From: an uncultured Eubacteriales bacterium
Lineage (GTDB): Bacteria > Bacillota > Clostridia > Lachnospirales > Lachnospiraceae
Assembly: GCA_900549105.1 (NCBI GenBank)
Contig: URND01000081.1
Span: 1-14,185, forward strand
Direction: 5' to 3'
Length of the DNA stretch: 14,185 nucleotides
A model generated the notes under the pieces. It was not told the DNA's origin and ran no database searches. It worked only from the letters and a program-made list of their open reading frames with translations. Both the position numbers and the translations under genes were made by a program. Each line of letters begins with the position of its first letter. Position 1 is the first letter of the stretch. Below, one piece after another: positions 4,564-11,683 of the stretch.

Positions 4564-6541
4564 TTTGTTGAGAGAAATGAAGGATTTGATTCAAAAATTA
4601 AATGAAGCTTCGAAAGCTTATTATCAGGAAGCCCGTGAAATCATGAGTAATTTTGAATATGATGCTTTGTATGACCGGCTTCTTGCACTGGAGAAGGAGA
4701 CTGGAACAGTTTTGGCGGACAGCCCGTCTATAAATGTCGGTTATGAGGTGCTCAGCGAGCTGCCGAAGGAAAACCACGATTCGCCGATGCTTTCCCTGGA
4801 TAAAACAAAGGATGTGGGAGCGCTTCGAGCCTGGATTGAGGGCCGCGAAGGACTTCTTTCCTGGAAGCTGGATGGCCTGACTATCGTACTCACCTATCAG
4901 AAGGGCGAACTCTATAAAGCAGTCACCCGGGGAAATGGGATTACCGGGGAGGTCATTACGAATAATGCCAGAGTATTCCGAAATATACCCCATAGGATTT
5001 CCTACGAGGGAGAGCTGGTTCTTCGGGGGGAAGCATTGATTAAATATTCTGATTTTCAGAAATTGAATGACAGTATTGAGGATGTGGATGCGAAATATAA
5101 AAATCCCCGGAATCTGTGCAGCGGTTCAGTTCGCCAGTTGAATAACGAAATTACAGCCCAGAGAGGTGTTTATTTTTATGCCTTTACACTGGTAAAAGCC
5201 GAGGATGTGGATTTTAAAAATTCCCGGAGAGAACAGATGGAGTGGCTGCGCCGCCTTGGCTTTGAAACGGTGGACTATAAGATGGTAAATGCTTCAAATA
5301 TAGAGGCGGAAGTCCAGTGGTTTTCGGAGCATGTAAAGGCCAATGACCTGCCGTCGGACGGCCTTGTACTCACCCTGGATGATATCGCTTACAGCCGTTC
5401 GCTTGGAACAACGGCAAAGTTTCCAAGGGATTCCATCGCCTTTAAATGGGCCGATGAGACGGAAAAGACAAGGCTTTTAGAGGTGGAATGGAGTGCGTCG
5501 CGCACCGGGCTTATCAATCCGGTTGCCATTTTTGAGCCGGTTCAATTGGAGGGAACGACAGTGTCGCGGGCGAGTATTCACAATGTCAGTATTGTGGAGA
5601 GTCTGGAACTGGGCCTTGGGGATGAACTGATGGTCTATAAAGCCAACATGATTATTCCCCAGATTAGTGAGAATCTGACCCGCAGCGGCACGCTGGAAAT
5701 TCCGAAAGTCTGCCCGGTATGTCACCAGCCAACGGAGATTTTGCAGGAAAATGATGTTAAAGTGCTGACCTGCCCGAATCCGGAATGTGAGGCGAAGCAT
5801 ATCAAAGGCTTAGCCCTTTTTGTATCCAGGGACGCTTTTAATATTGAAGGACTGTCTGAAGCAACACTGGAGAAATTTGTCCAGAAGGGCTTTATTCACG
5901 GTTTGCAGGATGTATTTCATTTGGAAAATCATAAAGAGGAGATTATTGACATGGAAGGCATGGGAGAAAAATCCTATGCGAACCTCATTCAGGCCGTGGA
6001 GAAATCCCGAAATATAGCGACGGCCCGTTTTGTTTACAGCCTTGGAATCCCAAATGTGGGCCTCTCTAATGCAAAACTTTTGTGCCGGTATTTTAAAGAC
6101 GATATATCTGCCCTGATGTCGGCCGATGCGGAAGAGATTGGGACGATTGAAGGCATTGGGCCGGTTATTGCGAAAAATGTGGAAACCTTTTTCTCGGATG
6201 AAAAGATGCGAGAGCGGGTGGAGGCCCTTCTCACAGAAGTCCATCTTGAAAAAGAAGAGATATCTGAGGATGAAATGATATTTAAAAATATGACTTTTGT
6301 TATCACAGGAAGTGTCCATCATTTTGCCAATCGAAATGAGGTCAAAGCACTGATAGAGTCCAAAGGAGGAAAAGTGGCCGGCTCAGTATCTTCTAAAACC
6401 CATTATCTGATTAATAACGATGCGGCATCGGTTTCATCGAAGAATAAAAAGGCAAAGGAACTTGGGGTTCCAATTATAACAGAAGATGAATTTTTGGAAT
6501 TTATTGAGAAAAATTATATTGACAGTTCCGGGGTTCAATGA
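4556..6541 (+). CDS. ligA: NAD-dependent DNA ligase (divergent active site)
   Basis: The ATG at 4556 is chosen because GGGGAGG (4541-4547) is correctly spaced. The protein is 661 residues, the usual LigA length. Order: Ia domain (AYYQEAREIMSNFEYDALYD, about 21-40), adenylation domain with KLDG at 104-107 (Lys104 the AMP acceptor), TRGNG (124-128), RGEA (Glu159), DGLVLT (268-273) and AFKW (Lys297), then an OB fold, a four-Cys zinc finger (C386, C389, C406, C411), helix-hairpin-helix repeats (about 425-545) and a BRCT domain (about 573-655). It seals nicks in replication and repair. Several residues differ from E. coli LigA: the Glu before the KxDG motif is Ser/Trp here, D32 is Asn, TRGDG is TRGNG and the motif V Lys290 is Thr273. 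I recall similar substitutions in Lachnospiraceae ligases, so this is probably a lineage feature. Whether it is the only ligase cannot be seen. Confidence 0.9.
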   Translation: MNDLLREMKDLIQKLNEASKAYYQEAREIMSNFEYDALYDRLLALEKETGTVLADSPSINVGYEVLSELPKENHDSPMLSLDKTKDVGALRAWIEGREGLLSWKLDGLTIVLTYQKGELYKAVTRGNGITGEVITNNARVFRNIPHRISYEGELVLRGEALIKYSDFQKLNDSIEDVDAKYKNPRNLCSGSVRQLNNEITAQRGVYFYAFTLVKAEDVDFKNSRREQMEWLRRLGFETVDYKMVNASNIEAEVQWFSEHVKANDLPSDGLVLTLDDIAYSRSLGTTAKFPRDSIAFKWADETEKTRLLEVEWSASRTGLINPVAIFEPVQLEGTTVSRASIHNVSIVESLELGLGDELMVYKANMIIPQISENLTRSGTLEIPKVCPVCHQPTEILQENDVKVLTCPNPECEAKHIKGLALFVSRDAFNIEGLSEATLEKFVQKGFIHGLQDVFHLENHKEEIIDMEGMGEKSYANLIQAVEKSRNIATARFVYSLGIPNVGLSNAKLLCRYFKDDISALMSADAEEIGTIEGIGPVIAKNVETFFSDEKMRERVEALLTEVHLEKEEISEDEMIFKNMTFVITGSVHHFANRNEVKALIESKGGKVAGSVSSKTHYLINNDAASVSSKNKKAKELGVPIITEDEFLEFIEKNYIDSSGVQ

Positions 6542-6547
6542 TATTCT
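6519..6547 (+). promoter_or_regulatory. Promoter of the isc-mnmA operon
   Basis: TTGACA (6519-6524), a 17-bp spacer and TATTCT (6542-6547) lie inside and just past the end of ligA. The predicted start near 6554 is at the edge of the palindrome at 6558-6578. Confidence 0.7.
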
Positions 6548-6557
6548 ATGAACATAA

Positions 6558-6578
6558 ATCCGAGTAAATTACTCGGAT
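6558..6578. promoter_or_regulatory. Palindromic operator at the iscR transcription start (putative autoregulation)
   Basis: ATCCGAGTAA and TTACTCGGAT form a perfect 10-bp inverted repeat about a single central A. It covers the region immediately after the predicted transcription start and ends 15 bp before the iscR ATG. A CCGAGTA...TACTCGG dyad is the kind of site Rrf2-family repressors bind, and IscR homologues commonly control their own operon. Binding by the adjacent protein is inference. It could also form a weak hairpin, but there is no T-run after it. Confidence 0.7.
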
Positions 6579-6593
6579 ATGAGAGGTGAGAGT

Positions 6594-7043
6594 ATGAAAC
6601 TTTCAACAAAAGGCCGATACGGCCTGAGAGCAGCGGTGGATGTGGCGTTATTTTCAAAGGATGGTCCCATATCAATCAATACCATTGCCTCAAGAGAGGG
6701 CTTATCTGAGAGTTATCTGGAGCAGTTGTTTGCCAGGCTGAAAAAGGCGGGGCTGATTTTAAGTATCCGGGGGACAAATGGAGGTTATCAGCTGGCAAAA
6801 CCGGCCTCTGAAATTTCCGTGGGCGATGTTCTCAGAGCTCTGGAGGGCGAGATGATTGTGGTTGATTGCCCGGACAGTGAAAGTAAATGCGCTAAATTTG
6901 ATTCCTGTGTCACAAAATATGTCTGGAAGCGTATTAATAATAGTATTAATGAGACGATGGATTCCATGACACTGGAGGAAATTATTGCGAACAGCCATGG
7001 AACTGCAGAAGAAAGCAATCAAAAAGCATATTGCTCAAAATAA
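6594..7043 (+). CDS. iscR: Rrf2-family Fe-S-sensing regulator, IscR-like
   Basis: The ATG at 6594 follows GAGAGGTGAG; the 149-residue length is typical. The N-terminal winged helix (MKLSTKGRYGLRAAVDVAL..., recognition region ISINTIASREGLSESYLEQLFARLKKAGL and wing RGTNGGYQLAKP) defines the Rrf2 family. Three cysteines, C92, C99 and C105, are spaced CX6CX5C, close to the CX5CX5C [2Fe-2S] ligands of E. coli IscR, so an Fe-S-sensing role is likely. The alternative is a CymR-like cysteine regulator, which lacks such a cluster. It heads an operon with iscS, iscU and mnmA and sits behind a palindrome it probably binds, so it would tune Fe-S cluster supply by feedback. Confidence 0.88.
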   Translation: MKLSTKGRYGLRAAVDVALFSKDGPISINTIASREGLSESYLEQLFARLKKAGLILSIRGTNGGYQLAKPASEISVGDVLRALEGEMIVVDCPDSESKCAKFDSCVTKYVWKRINNSINETMDSMTLEEIIANSHGTAEESNQKAYCSK

Positions 7044-7068
7044 TATAAATGAATGGGGAGAAGATAAG

Positions 7069-8256
7069 ATGGATAAGAAGATTATTTATCTGGATCACGC
7101 AGCAACAACAGCGACACGCCCTGAGGTTGTGGAAGCCATGCTGCCTTATTTTACTGAAAATTATGGAAATCCTTCCACGGTTTATGACCTGGGAGCAAAA
7201 AATAAAACGGTTGTCACAGAAAGCCGTGAGACGATTGCAAAAGCCCTGGGAACAGATGCTGCAAATATTTATTTTACAGCCGGAGGTTCCGAATCGGATA
7301 ACTGGGCTCTGATCGCAACAGCAGAGGCTTATAAAAACAAAGGAAATCATATCATTACATCTAAAATCGAACATCATGCCATTCTTCACACCTGCGAATA
7401 TCTTGAAAAAGAGCGGGGCTACGAAGTAACTTATGTTGATGTGGATGAAAACGGTGTGATTAAGCTGGATGAATTAAAGAAAGCGATTCGCCCGACAACG
7501 ATTTTAATTTCTGTAATGTTTGCCAATAATGAGATTGGAACGATTCAGCCGATTAAAGAAATCGGCGCCATTGCCCATGAACATGGTATTCTGTTCCACA
7601 CAGATGCAGTGCAGGCTTTCGGCCAGCTTCCAATCAACGTGGATGAGATGAACATCGATATGCTCAGCGCCAGCGGCCATAAATTAAACGGCCCGAAGGG
7701 CATCGGCTTCTTATATATCCGCAAAGGTGTGAAGATTCGCTCCTTTATTCACGGCGGCGCCCAGGAAAGAAAACGCCGGGCCGGCACAGAAAATGTACCG
7801 GGAATTGTCGGCCTTGGCAAAGCGGTGGAAATCGCAATGGCAACCATGGAAGAGCGGACAAAAAAAGAAACCGAATTGAGAGACCATCTGATTGACCGGA
7901 TTTTAGCTGAAATCCCTTATACCCGTTTGAATGGGGACAGGGACTGCCGTCTCCCGAACAACGCCAATTTCAGTTTCCAGTTTATCGAGGGAGAATCTCT
8001 GCTGATCATGCTTGATATGGCGGGAATCTGCGGATCCAGCGGTTCCGCCTGTACTTCCGGCTCCCTGGACCCTTCTCATGTACTTCTGGCCATCGGCCTG
8101 CCTCATGAGATTGCCCACGGTTCTCTCCGGCTGACTCTGGGCGAAGATAACACAATGGAAGAAATGGATTATGTGGTTGACAAAGTCAAAGGCATCGTAG
8201 CACGCCTCAGAGAGATGTCACCGTTATACGAAGATTTTGTAAAAAAGAACAAATAG
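7069..8256 (+). CDS. iscS: Cysteine desulfurase (IscS/NifS family)
   Basis: The ATG at 7069 has GGGGAG upstream (7055-7060). The 395-residue protein is a class V aminotransferase-fold PLP enzyme. Visible are YLDHAATT at 7-14, EHHA (His102/103 stacking on PLP), TDAVQ (Asp179), SGHKLNGPKG with Lys205 as Schiff-base residue, and the mobile loop GSACTSGSLDPSHVL with catalytic Cys328. The length of the Cys-loop region fits group I (IscS/NifS) rather than SufS. It removes sulfur from L-cysteine as a persulfide and hands it to IscU for Fe-S assembly and to MnmA for tRNA thiolation. Both partners are encoded next in the operon. Confidence 0.95.
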   Translation: MDKKIIYLDHAATTATRPEVVEAMLPYFTENYGNPSTVYDLGAKNKTVVTESRETIAKALGTDAANIYFTAGGSESDNWALIATAEAYKNKGNHIITSKIEHHAILHTCEYLEKERGYEVTYVDVDENGVIKLDELKKAIRPTTILISVMFANNEIGTIQPIKEIGAIAHEHGILFHTDAVQAFGQLPINVDEMNIDMLSASGHKLNGPKGIGFLYIRKGVKIRSFIHGGAQERKRRAGTENVPGIVGLGKAVEIAMATMEERTKKETELRDHLIDRILAEIPYTRLNGDRDCRLPNNANFSFQFIEGESLLIMLDMAGICGSSGSACTSGSLDPSHVLLAIGLPHEIAHGSLRLTLGEDNTMEEMDYVVDKVKGIVARLREMSPLYEDFVKKNK

Positions 8257-8268
8257 GAGGAGTTTATT

Positions 8269-8706
8269 ATGTACAGCGAGAAAGTAATGGACCATTTTCA
8301 GAATCCAAGAAATGTGGGAGAAATTGAAAACGCCAGCGGCGTAGGTACAGTTGGCAATGCAAAATGCGGCGATATTATGCGTATTTATTTTGATATTGAT
8401 GAAAATCAGGTGATTCAGGATGTAAAGTTTAAAACCTTCGGCTGCGGAGCGGCTGTGGCAACAAGCAGTATGGCAACGGAACTTGTAAAAGGAAAGACCA
8501 TTTACGAAGCCCTTGAAGTTACAAACAAAGCCGTTATGGAAGCGCTGGACGGACTGCCGCCGGTGAAAGTACACTGTTCACTTCTGGCTGAGGAAGCCAT
8601 TCATGCAGCTCTCTGGGATTATGCGGAGAAGAACGGCATTAAGATTGACGGTCTTTCAAAACCGAAGTCGGATATTGGCGAAGAAGAAGTTGAAGAGGAT
8701 TATTAA
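8269..8706 (+). CDS. iscU: Fe-S cluster scaffold protein IscU (NifU N-terminal type)
   Basis: This 145-residue protein has AGGAGG (8256-8261) before its ATG, and follows iscS by 12 bp. Cluster ligands expected for IscU are present: Cys33 with Asp35 (NAKCGD), Cys59 (FGCGAA) and Cys103 next to His102 (VHCSLL). The N-terminal MYSEKVMDHFQNPRNVGEIE is typical of clostridial IscU/NifU. It receives sulfur from IscS and builds [2Fe-2S] clusters in the cytoplasm. The acidic tail (EEEVEEDY) is longer than in enterobacterial IscU. No HscA/HscB/ferredoxin genes follow, as is normal in Clostridia. Confidence 0.95.
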   Translation: MYSEKVMDHFQNPRNVGEIENASGVGTVGNAKCGDIMRIYFDIDENQVIQDVKFKTFGCGAAVATSSMATELVKGKTIYEALEVTNKAVMEALDGLPPVKVHCSLLAEEAIHAALWDYAEKNGIKIDGLSKPKSDIGEEEVEEDY

Positions 8707-8709
8707 TCC

Positions 8710-9801
8710 ATGAAAAATAAAAAAGTCATTGTTGGAATGTCCGGCGGCGTGGATTCCTCCGTAGCCGCCATGCTCCTAAAAAAGCAGGGCTATGATGTGG
8801 TTGGCGTGACCATGCAGATTTGGCAGGATGAAGAGACGGCCGTTCAGGAGGAAAACGGCGGCTGCTGCGGTCTGAGCGCGGTGGATGATGCGCGCCGGGT
8901 GGCCAGCCAGTTGGATATTCCATACTATGTGATGAATTTCAAAAAAGAATTCAAAGAGTGGGTGATGGATGATTTTGCTGCGGAATATTTTCGCGGCAGA
9001 ACGCCGAATCCATGTATCCGCTGCAACCGTTATGTTAAATGGGAAGCCCTTTTGCACCGGGCCATGTCCATCGGCGGCGATTATATTGCCACCGGGCATT
9101 ATGCCAAAGTGGTTCGGCTGGAAAATGGCCGGTACACTTTGAAAAAGGCGCCTTCCAGAAAAGACCAAACCTATGCCCTCTATAATCTTACCCAGGAGCA
9201 GCTCTCGAAAACGCTGATGCCGGACGGAGATTATACGAAAGAAGAAATCCGTCAGATGGCGGAAGATATGGGACTTCTTGTGGCCTCTAAGCCGGACAGC
9301 CAGGACATCTGTTTTATTCCTGACGGCGATTATCAGAAGTTTCTCTATGAATACACGGGGAAAAAACTTCCGAAGGGGAATTTTGTGGATAAAGACGGGA
9401 AGGTTCTCGGCATCCATGAAGGAATCACCCATTATACGGTAGGCCAGAGGAAGGGGTTAAATCTTTCCATGGGCCATCCGGTATTTGTTACGGAGATTCG
9501 GCCGGAGACAAATGAAGTGGTTATCGGCGAGAGCGGGGATGTATTTAAGTCAGCGCTGACAGCATCCCATGTAAATTGGATGTCGATTCCCGCGCCGGAA
9601 CCGGGAGAAAAAATCCGTGTCCACGCAAAGGTCCGTTATGCCCATGCCGGGGCTATGGCGACGGTCAGCAGAACGGAGGAAGGAATACTTGTCTGCGAAT
9701 TTGACGAGCCGCAGCGGGCGATTACGCCGGGGCAGGCCCTTGTTATGTATGACGGGGACTATGTTGTCGGCGGCGGTGTCATTGAGCGGATTGAAGGCTG
9801 A
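8710..9801 (+). CDS. mnmA: tRNA-specific 2-thiouridylase MnmA
   Basis: This 363-residue protein has the N-type ATP pyrophosphatase P-loop SGGVDSS at 11-17, TPNPCIRCN with Cys102, and SQDICF with Cys201, the two catalytic cysteines. ATGHYAK (127-133) and HEGITHYTVGQRKGL are further MnmA signatures. It makes the 2-thio group of s2U34 in tRNAs for Lys, Glu and Gln, taking persulfide sulfur from IscS. It begins 3 bp after the iscU stop, with GAAGAGGA within the iscU end serving as a weak ribosome binding site, so it depends on upstream translation. The link to iscS explains its place in the operon. Confidence 0.95.
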   Translation: MKNKKVIVGMSGGVDSSVAAMLLKKQGYDVVGVTMQIWQDEETAVQEENGGCCGLSAVDDARRVASQLDIPYYVMNFKKEFKEWVMDDFAAEYFRGRTPNPCIRCNRYVKWEALLHRAMSIGGDYIATGHYAKVVRLENGRYTLKKAPSRKDQTYALYNLTQEQLSKTLMPDGDYTKEEIRQMAEDMGLLVASKPDSQDICFIPDGDYQKFLYEYTGKKLPKGNFVDKDGKVLGIHEGITHYTVGQRKGLNLSMGHPVFVTEIRPETNEVVIGESGDVFKSALTASHVNWMSIPAPEPGEKIRVHAKVRYAHAGAMATVSRTEEGILVCEFDEPQRAITPGQALVMYDGDYVVGGGVIERIEG

Positions 9802-9829
9802 AAGCTGTAAGCTGTAAGGAGGTAAGCCT

Positions 9830-10678
9830 ATGTGGGTGAGAGCAGAATTAAAGCAGCGGGCAAAACAAAATTTGAAGAGATATTACTGGTCGGCGGTGGT
9901 CGTCTGCTGCTTATTTTTTGTACTTCAATATGCAACCGGGGTGAACGGCAATTCTGCGCCAAACCCGGGAGGCTCGAATGAAGAAATTGAGTCGAATGAA
10001 GAAGTTGAGGGATATATTGGTGACAATGATATTTCCTATGATGCGGAATACGATGCGGAATATGACACGCTGCCAATGCTTAAAGAGTATGCAAAGAAAT
10101 ATTTTTATTCGGAGAGCGGCGCCGGAATGTTTACGACGGTTGTCACTTCCACCATACTGTTTTATGGAATTTTGCTGGCCCTGCTTCGTGTCTGTCTGAA
10201 TTATTTTATTCTTAATCCGATTCAGGTTGGGATGGCCAGTTTCTTTTATCGGAACCGGACAGAAAAGACCAGCGTTGGAGAGCTGGCCTTTGCCTTTAAT
10301 CGAAATGATTTTCTGCCGGTTGTAAAAACGATGTTTTTGCGGGGGCTTTATATATTCCTCTGGACCTGTCTGCTTGTCATTCCGGGTCTCATTAAAAGTT
10401 ATGAATACCGGATGGTGGACTACATTCTTGCAGAACACCCGGATATGCCGACGCGGGAAGTGCTGCGCCGCAGCCGGGAAATGATGATGGGGCATAAGTG
10501 GAACACATTTGTTTTGGATATGTCCTTTTTCGGATGGGCCTTTTTGGGAGCCCTTGTACCTTTTGGATTGTTCAATCTTTTCTGGACATATCCATATATG
10601 AGAGCCACGGAAGCCGAGCTGTATGAGGCGCTGAAATCTCCGATTACAGAGGAAGCATCGCAGGCTGACGTTTTTTGA
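9830..10678 (+). CDS. DUF975 family integral membrane protein
   Basis: This 282-residue protein follows mnmA by 28 bp, with a strong GTAAGGAGG site that is preceded by a tandem AGCTGTA repeat (9803-9816). Hydrophobic segments lie at about 20-36, 103-125, 167-187 and 226-255. C-terminal signatures (RRSREMMMGHKW, LDMSFFGWAFLGALVPFG, FWTYPYMRATEAELYE) identify the DUF975 (PF06161) family, whose function is unknown. The segment between the first two membrane spans (about 40-95) is acidic and contains two short tandem repeats, SNEEIE/SNEEVE and YDAE/YDAE. The gene is probably co-transcribed with mnmA, but a functional link to thiolation is not evident. Its 3' end overlaps the convergent gene by 35 bp. 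Confidence 0.85.
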   Translation: MWVRAELKQRAKQNLKRYYWSAVVVCCLFFVLQYATGVNGNSAPNPGGSNEEIESNEEVEGYIGDNDISYDAEYDAEYDTLPMLKEYAKKYFYSESGAGMFTTVVTSTILFYGILLALLRVCLNYFILNPIQVGMASFFYRNRTEKTSVGELAFAFNRNDFLPVVKTMFLRGLYIFLWTCLLVIPGLIKSYEYRMVDYILAEHPDMPTREVLRRSREMMMGHKWNTFVLDMSFFGWAFLGALVPFGLFNLFWTYPYMRATEAELYEALKSPITEEASQADVF

Positions 10679-11519
10679 ATAGGGTATAATATTTAAAGCC
10701 GAGGGTTTTCAAAAGCTCTTCGGCTTTTTTAAAATCATAGGCAATGTGTTCCGGCTTGTGGGCGTCGGCCCCAATCGTAATTTTCTCTCCGCCAAGTTCC
10801 AGATAGCGTTTCAAAATATCTGCCTGGGGATTTGGCTGGCCGAGCCCGTATTTATAACCTGCCGTGTTAATTTCCAGGGCAAGATTATGTTCTATAATGG
10901 TACTTAATACTTTATCGAGAACAGCGGCATGCTTTTCATAAGTATAGCCCTTATTTTTTTCCGGGGCATAGCGAATCAGATAATCGATATGGGCGTAGGC
11001 GTCAAAATTCTGATAGGCTGCAATATTGTTGATGATTGTCTGAAAATACTTTTCGCATATATCTTCTGCCGTGCGGCCTTCCCAGAATTCGGTTTCATAA
11101 GGGTCTCCATGAATCATATCTTTTGGAGCGGTTCCATGTTCCCGGATGTAATCCAAATCCTTTTTATACCATGGCGCAGGGATGAGATGGGAGGAACCGA
11201 TAATAAAATCAAAATCATGAGCTTCGGCCACAGCGGCATAACGGTCAGCCAGATGGGGAAGAAGACCGAATTCAATCCCGAAGAGAACCTCAATATCATT
11301 TTTATATTTATTTTTCAGTTCAAATAATTTTTTTTCATAAGCCGCCATATCCACTTCAAACAGAACGGCGCCGTCCGGGGAAGGATATTCATAATCCAGA
11401 TGCTCCGTAAAGCAGATAGTCTTTAATCCTATGGCAGCAGCTCCCTGAATCATGCTTTCCATCGGTGTTTCAGAATCCGAAGAGAAGGATGAGTGCATAT
11501 GTATATCGCTTGTAATCAT
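10644..11519 (-). CDS. hisJ: Histidinol-phosphatase-like PHP-domain phosphoesterase (HisJ family)
   Basis: The 291-residue start at 11519 (MITSDIHMHSS) is preferred over the ATG at 11534: the latter is itself part of the ATGGAGG that forms the ribosome binding site 8 bp before 11519. PHP metal ligands are visible: H7 and H9 (DIHMHS), E39/H40 (TEHLDY), E83 (GIEFGL), H111 (SSH), H177 (AHIDYL), D252 and H254 (GADAHKPE). In histidine synthesis this family dephosphorylates histidinol phosphate. No other his gene is nearby, so a different phosphoester substrate is possible. It is transcribed leftward from a promoter shared in its DNA with gap, and ends convergently inside the DUF975 gene. Confidence 0.85.
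   Translation of the reverse strand: MITSDIHMHSSFSSDSETPMESMIQGAAAIGLKTICFTEHLDYEYPSPDGAVLFEVDMAAYEKKLFELKNKYKNDIEVLFGIEFGLLPHLADRYAAVAEAHDFDFIIGSSHLIPAPWYKKDLDYIREHGTAPKDMIHGDPYETEFWEGRTAEDICEKYFQTIINNIAAYQNFDAYAHIDYLIRYAPEKNKGYTYEKHAAVLDKVLSTIIEHNLALEINTAGYKYGLGQPNPQADILKRYLELGGEKITIGADAHKPEHIAYDFKKAEELLKTLGFKYYTLFKKRQPAMLPL
10695..10730 (+). terminator. Terminator of the isc-mnmA-DUF975 operon, inside the convergent hisJ gene
   Basis: AAAGCCGA (10695-10702) pairs with TCGGCTTT (10720-10727), with further pairing inside, followed by a run of T to 10730. The T-run exists only on the plus strand, so it ends rightward transcription. It lies within the last 30 codons of hisJ (encoding ELLKTLGFK). 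Confidence 0.8.
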
Positions 11520-11552
11520 TTTTTTTGCCTCCATTTTGTATATTTCAAGCTA

Positions 11553-11581
11553 AATATAATAGAAATCCGACAATTTGTCAA
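11553..11581 (-). promoter_or_regulatory. Promoter of hisJ
   Basis: On the minus strand TTGACA (11581-11576), a 17-bp spacer and TATATT (11558-11553) lie about 34 bp ahead of the chosen ATG. The -35 box is consensus and overlaps the Rex-like site. Confidence 0.72.
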
Positions 11582-11592
11582 ATAAATAACAA
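11575..11592. promoter_or_regulatory. Rex-like operator in the hisJ/gap intergenic region
   Basis: TTGTCAAATAAATAACAA differs at one base in each half from the clostridial Rex pattern TTGTTAA-N4-TTAACAA. Rex senses the NADH/NAD ratio and is reported to control gap in some Clostridia. The left half also contains the hisJ -35 box, so part of the match could be coincidental. Its distance from the gap -35 (about 18 bp) is larger than for a classic overlapping operator. Confidence 0.4.
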
Positions 11593-11610
11593 ATATTATC
11601 CGAAATAAAC

Positions 11611-11639
11611 TTGAATTTTATTCGGTAATTGGGTAAAAT
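11611..11639 (+). promoter_or_regulatory. Promoter of gap
   Basis: TTGAAT (11611-11616), a 17-bp spacer and TAAAAT (11634-11639) lie 44 bp ahead of the gap ATG. An imperfect dyad, CCGAA-N2-AAA...TTT-N2-TTCGG (11600-11625), is centred on the -35 box and may be an operator. Confidence 0.75.
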
Positions 11640-11683
11640 AGAATCATAATAAAATACATTTTAATTTAGGAGGAACTAAAATT

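Noticed and set aside
5810..6322. Minus-strand open frame of 170 codons opposite ligA
   Set aside because: Antisense to the zinc-finger to BRCT part of ligA, with no start signals and no recognisable domain.
8776..9432. Minus-strand open frame of 218 codons opposite mnmA
   Set aside because: It is a long antisense shadow of mnmA, whose catalytic motifs are all present on the plus strand.
11520..11534. ATG at 11534 as the hisJ start
   Set aside because: That ATG is part of the ATGGAGG sequence that acts as ribosome binding site for the ATG at 11519, and the family usually begins near the DIHMHS motif.
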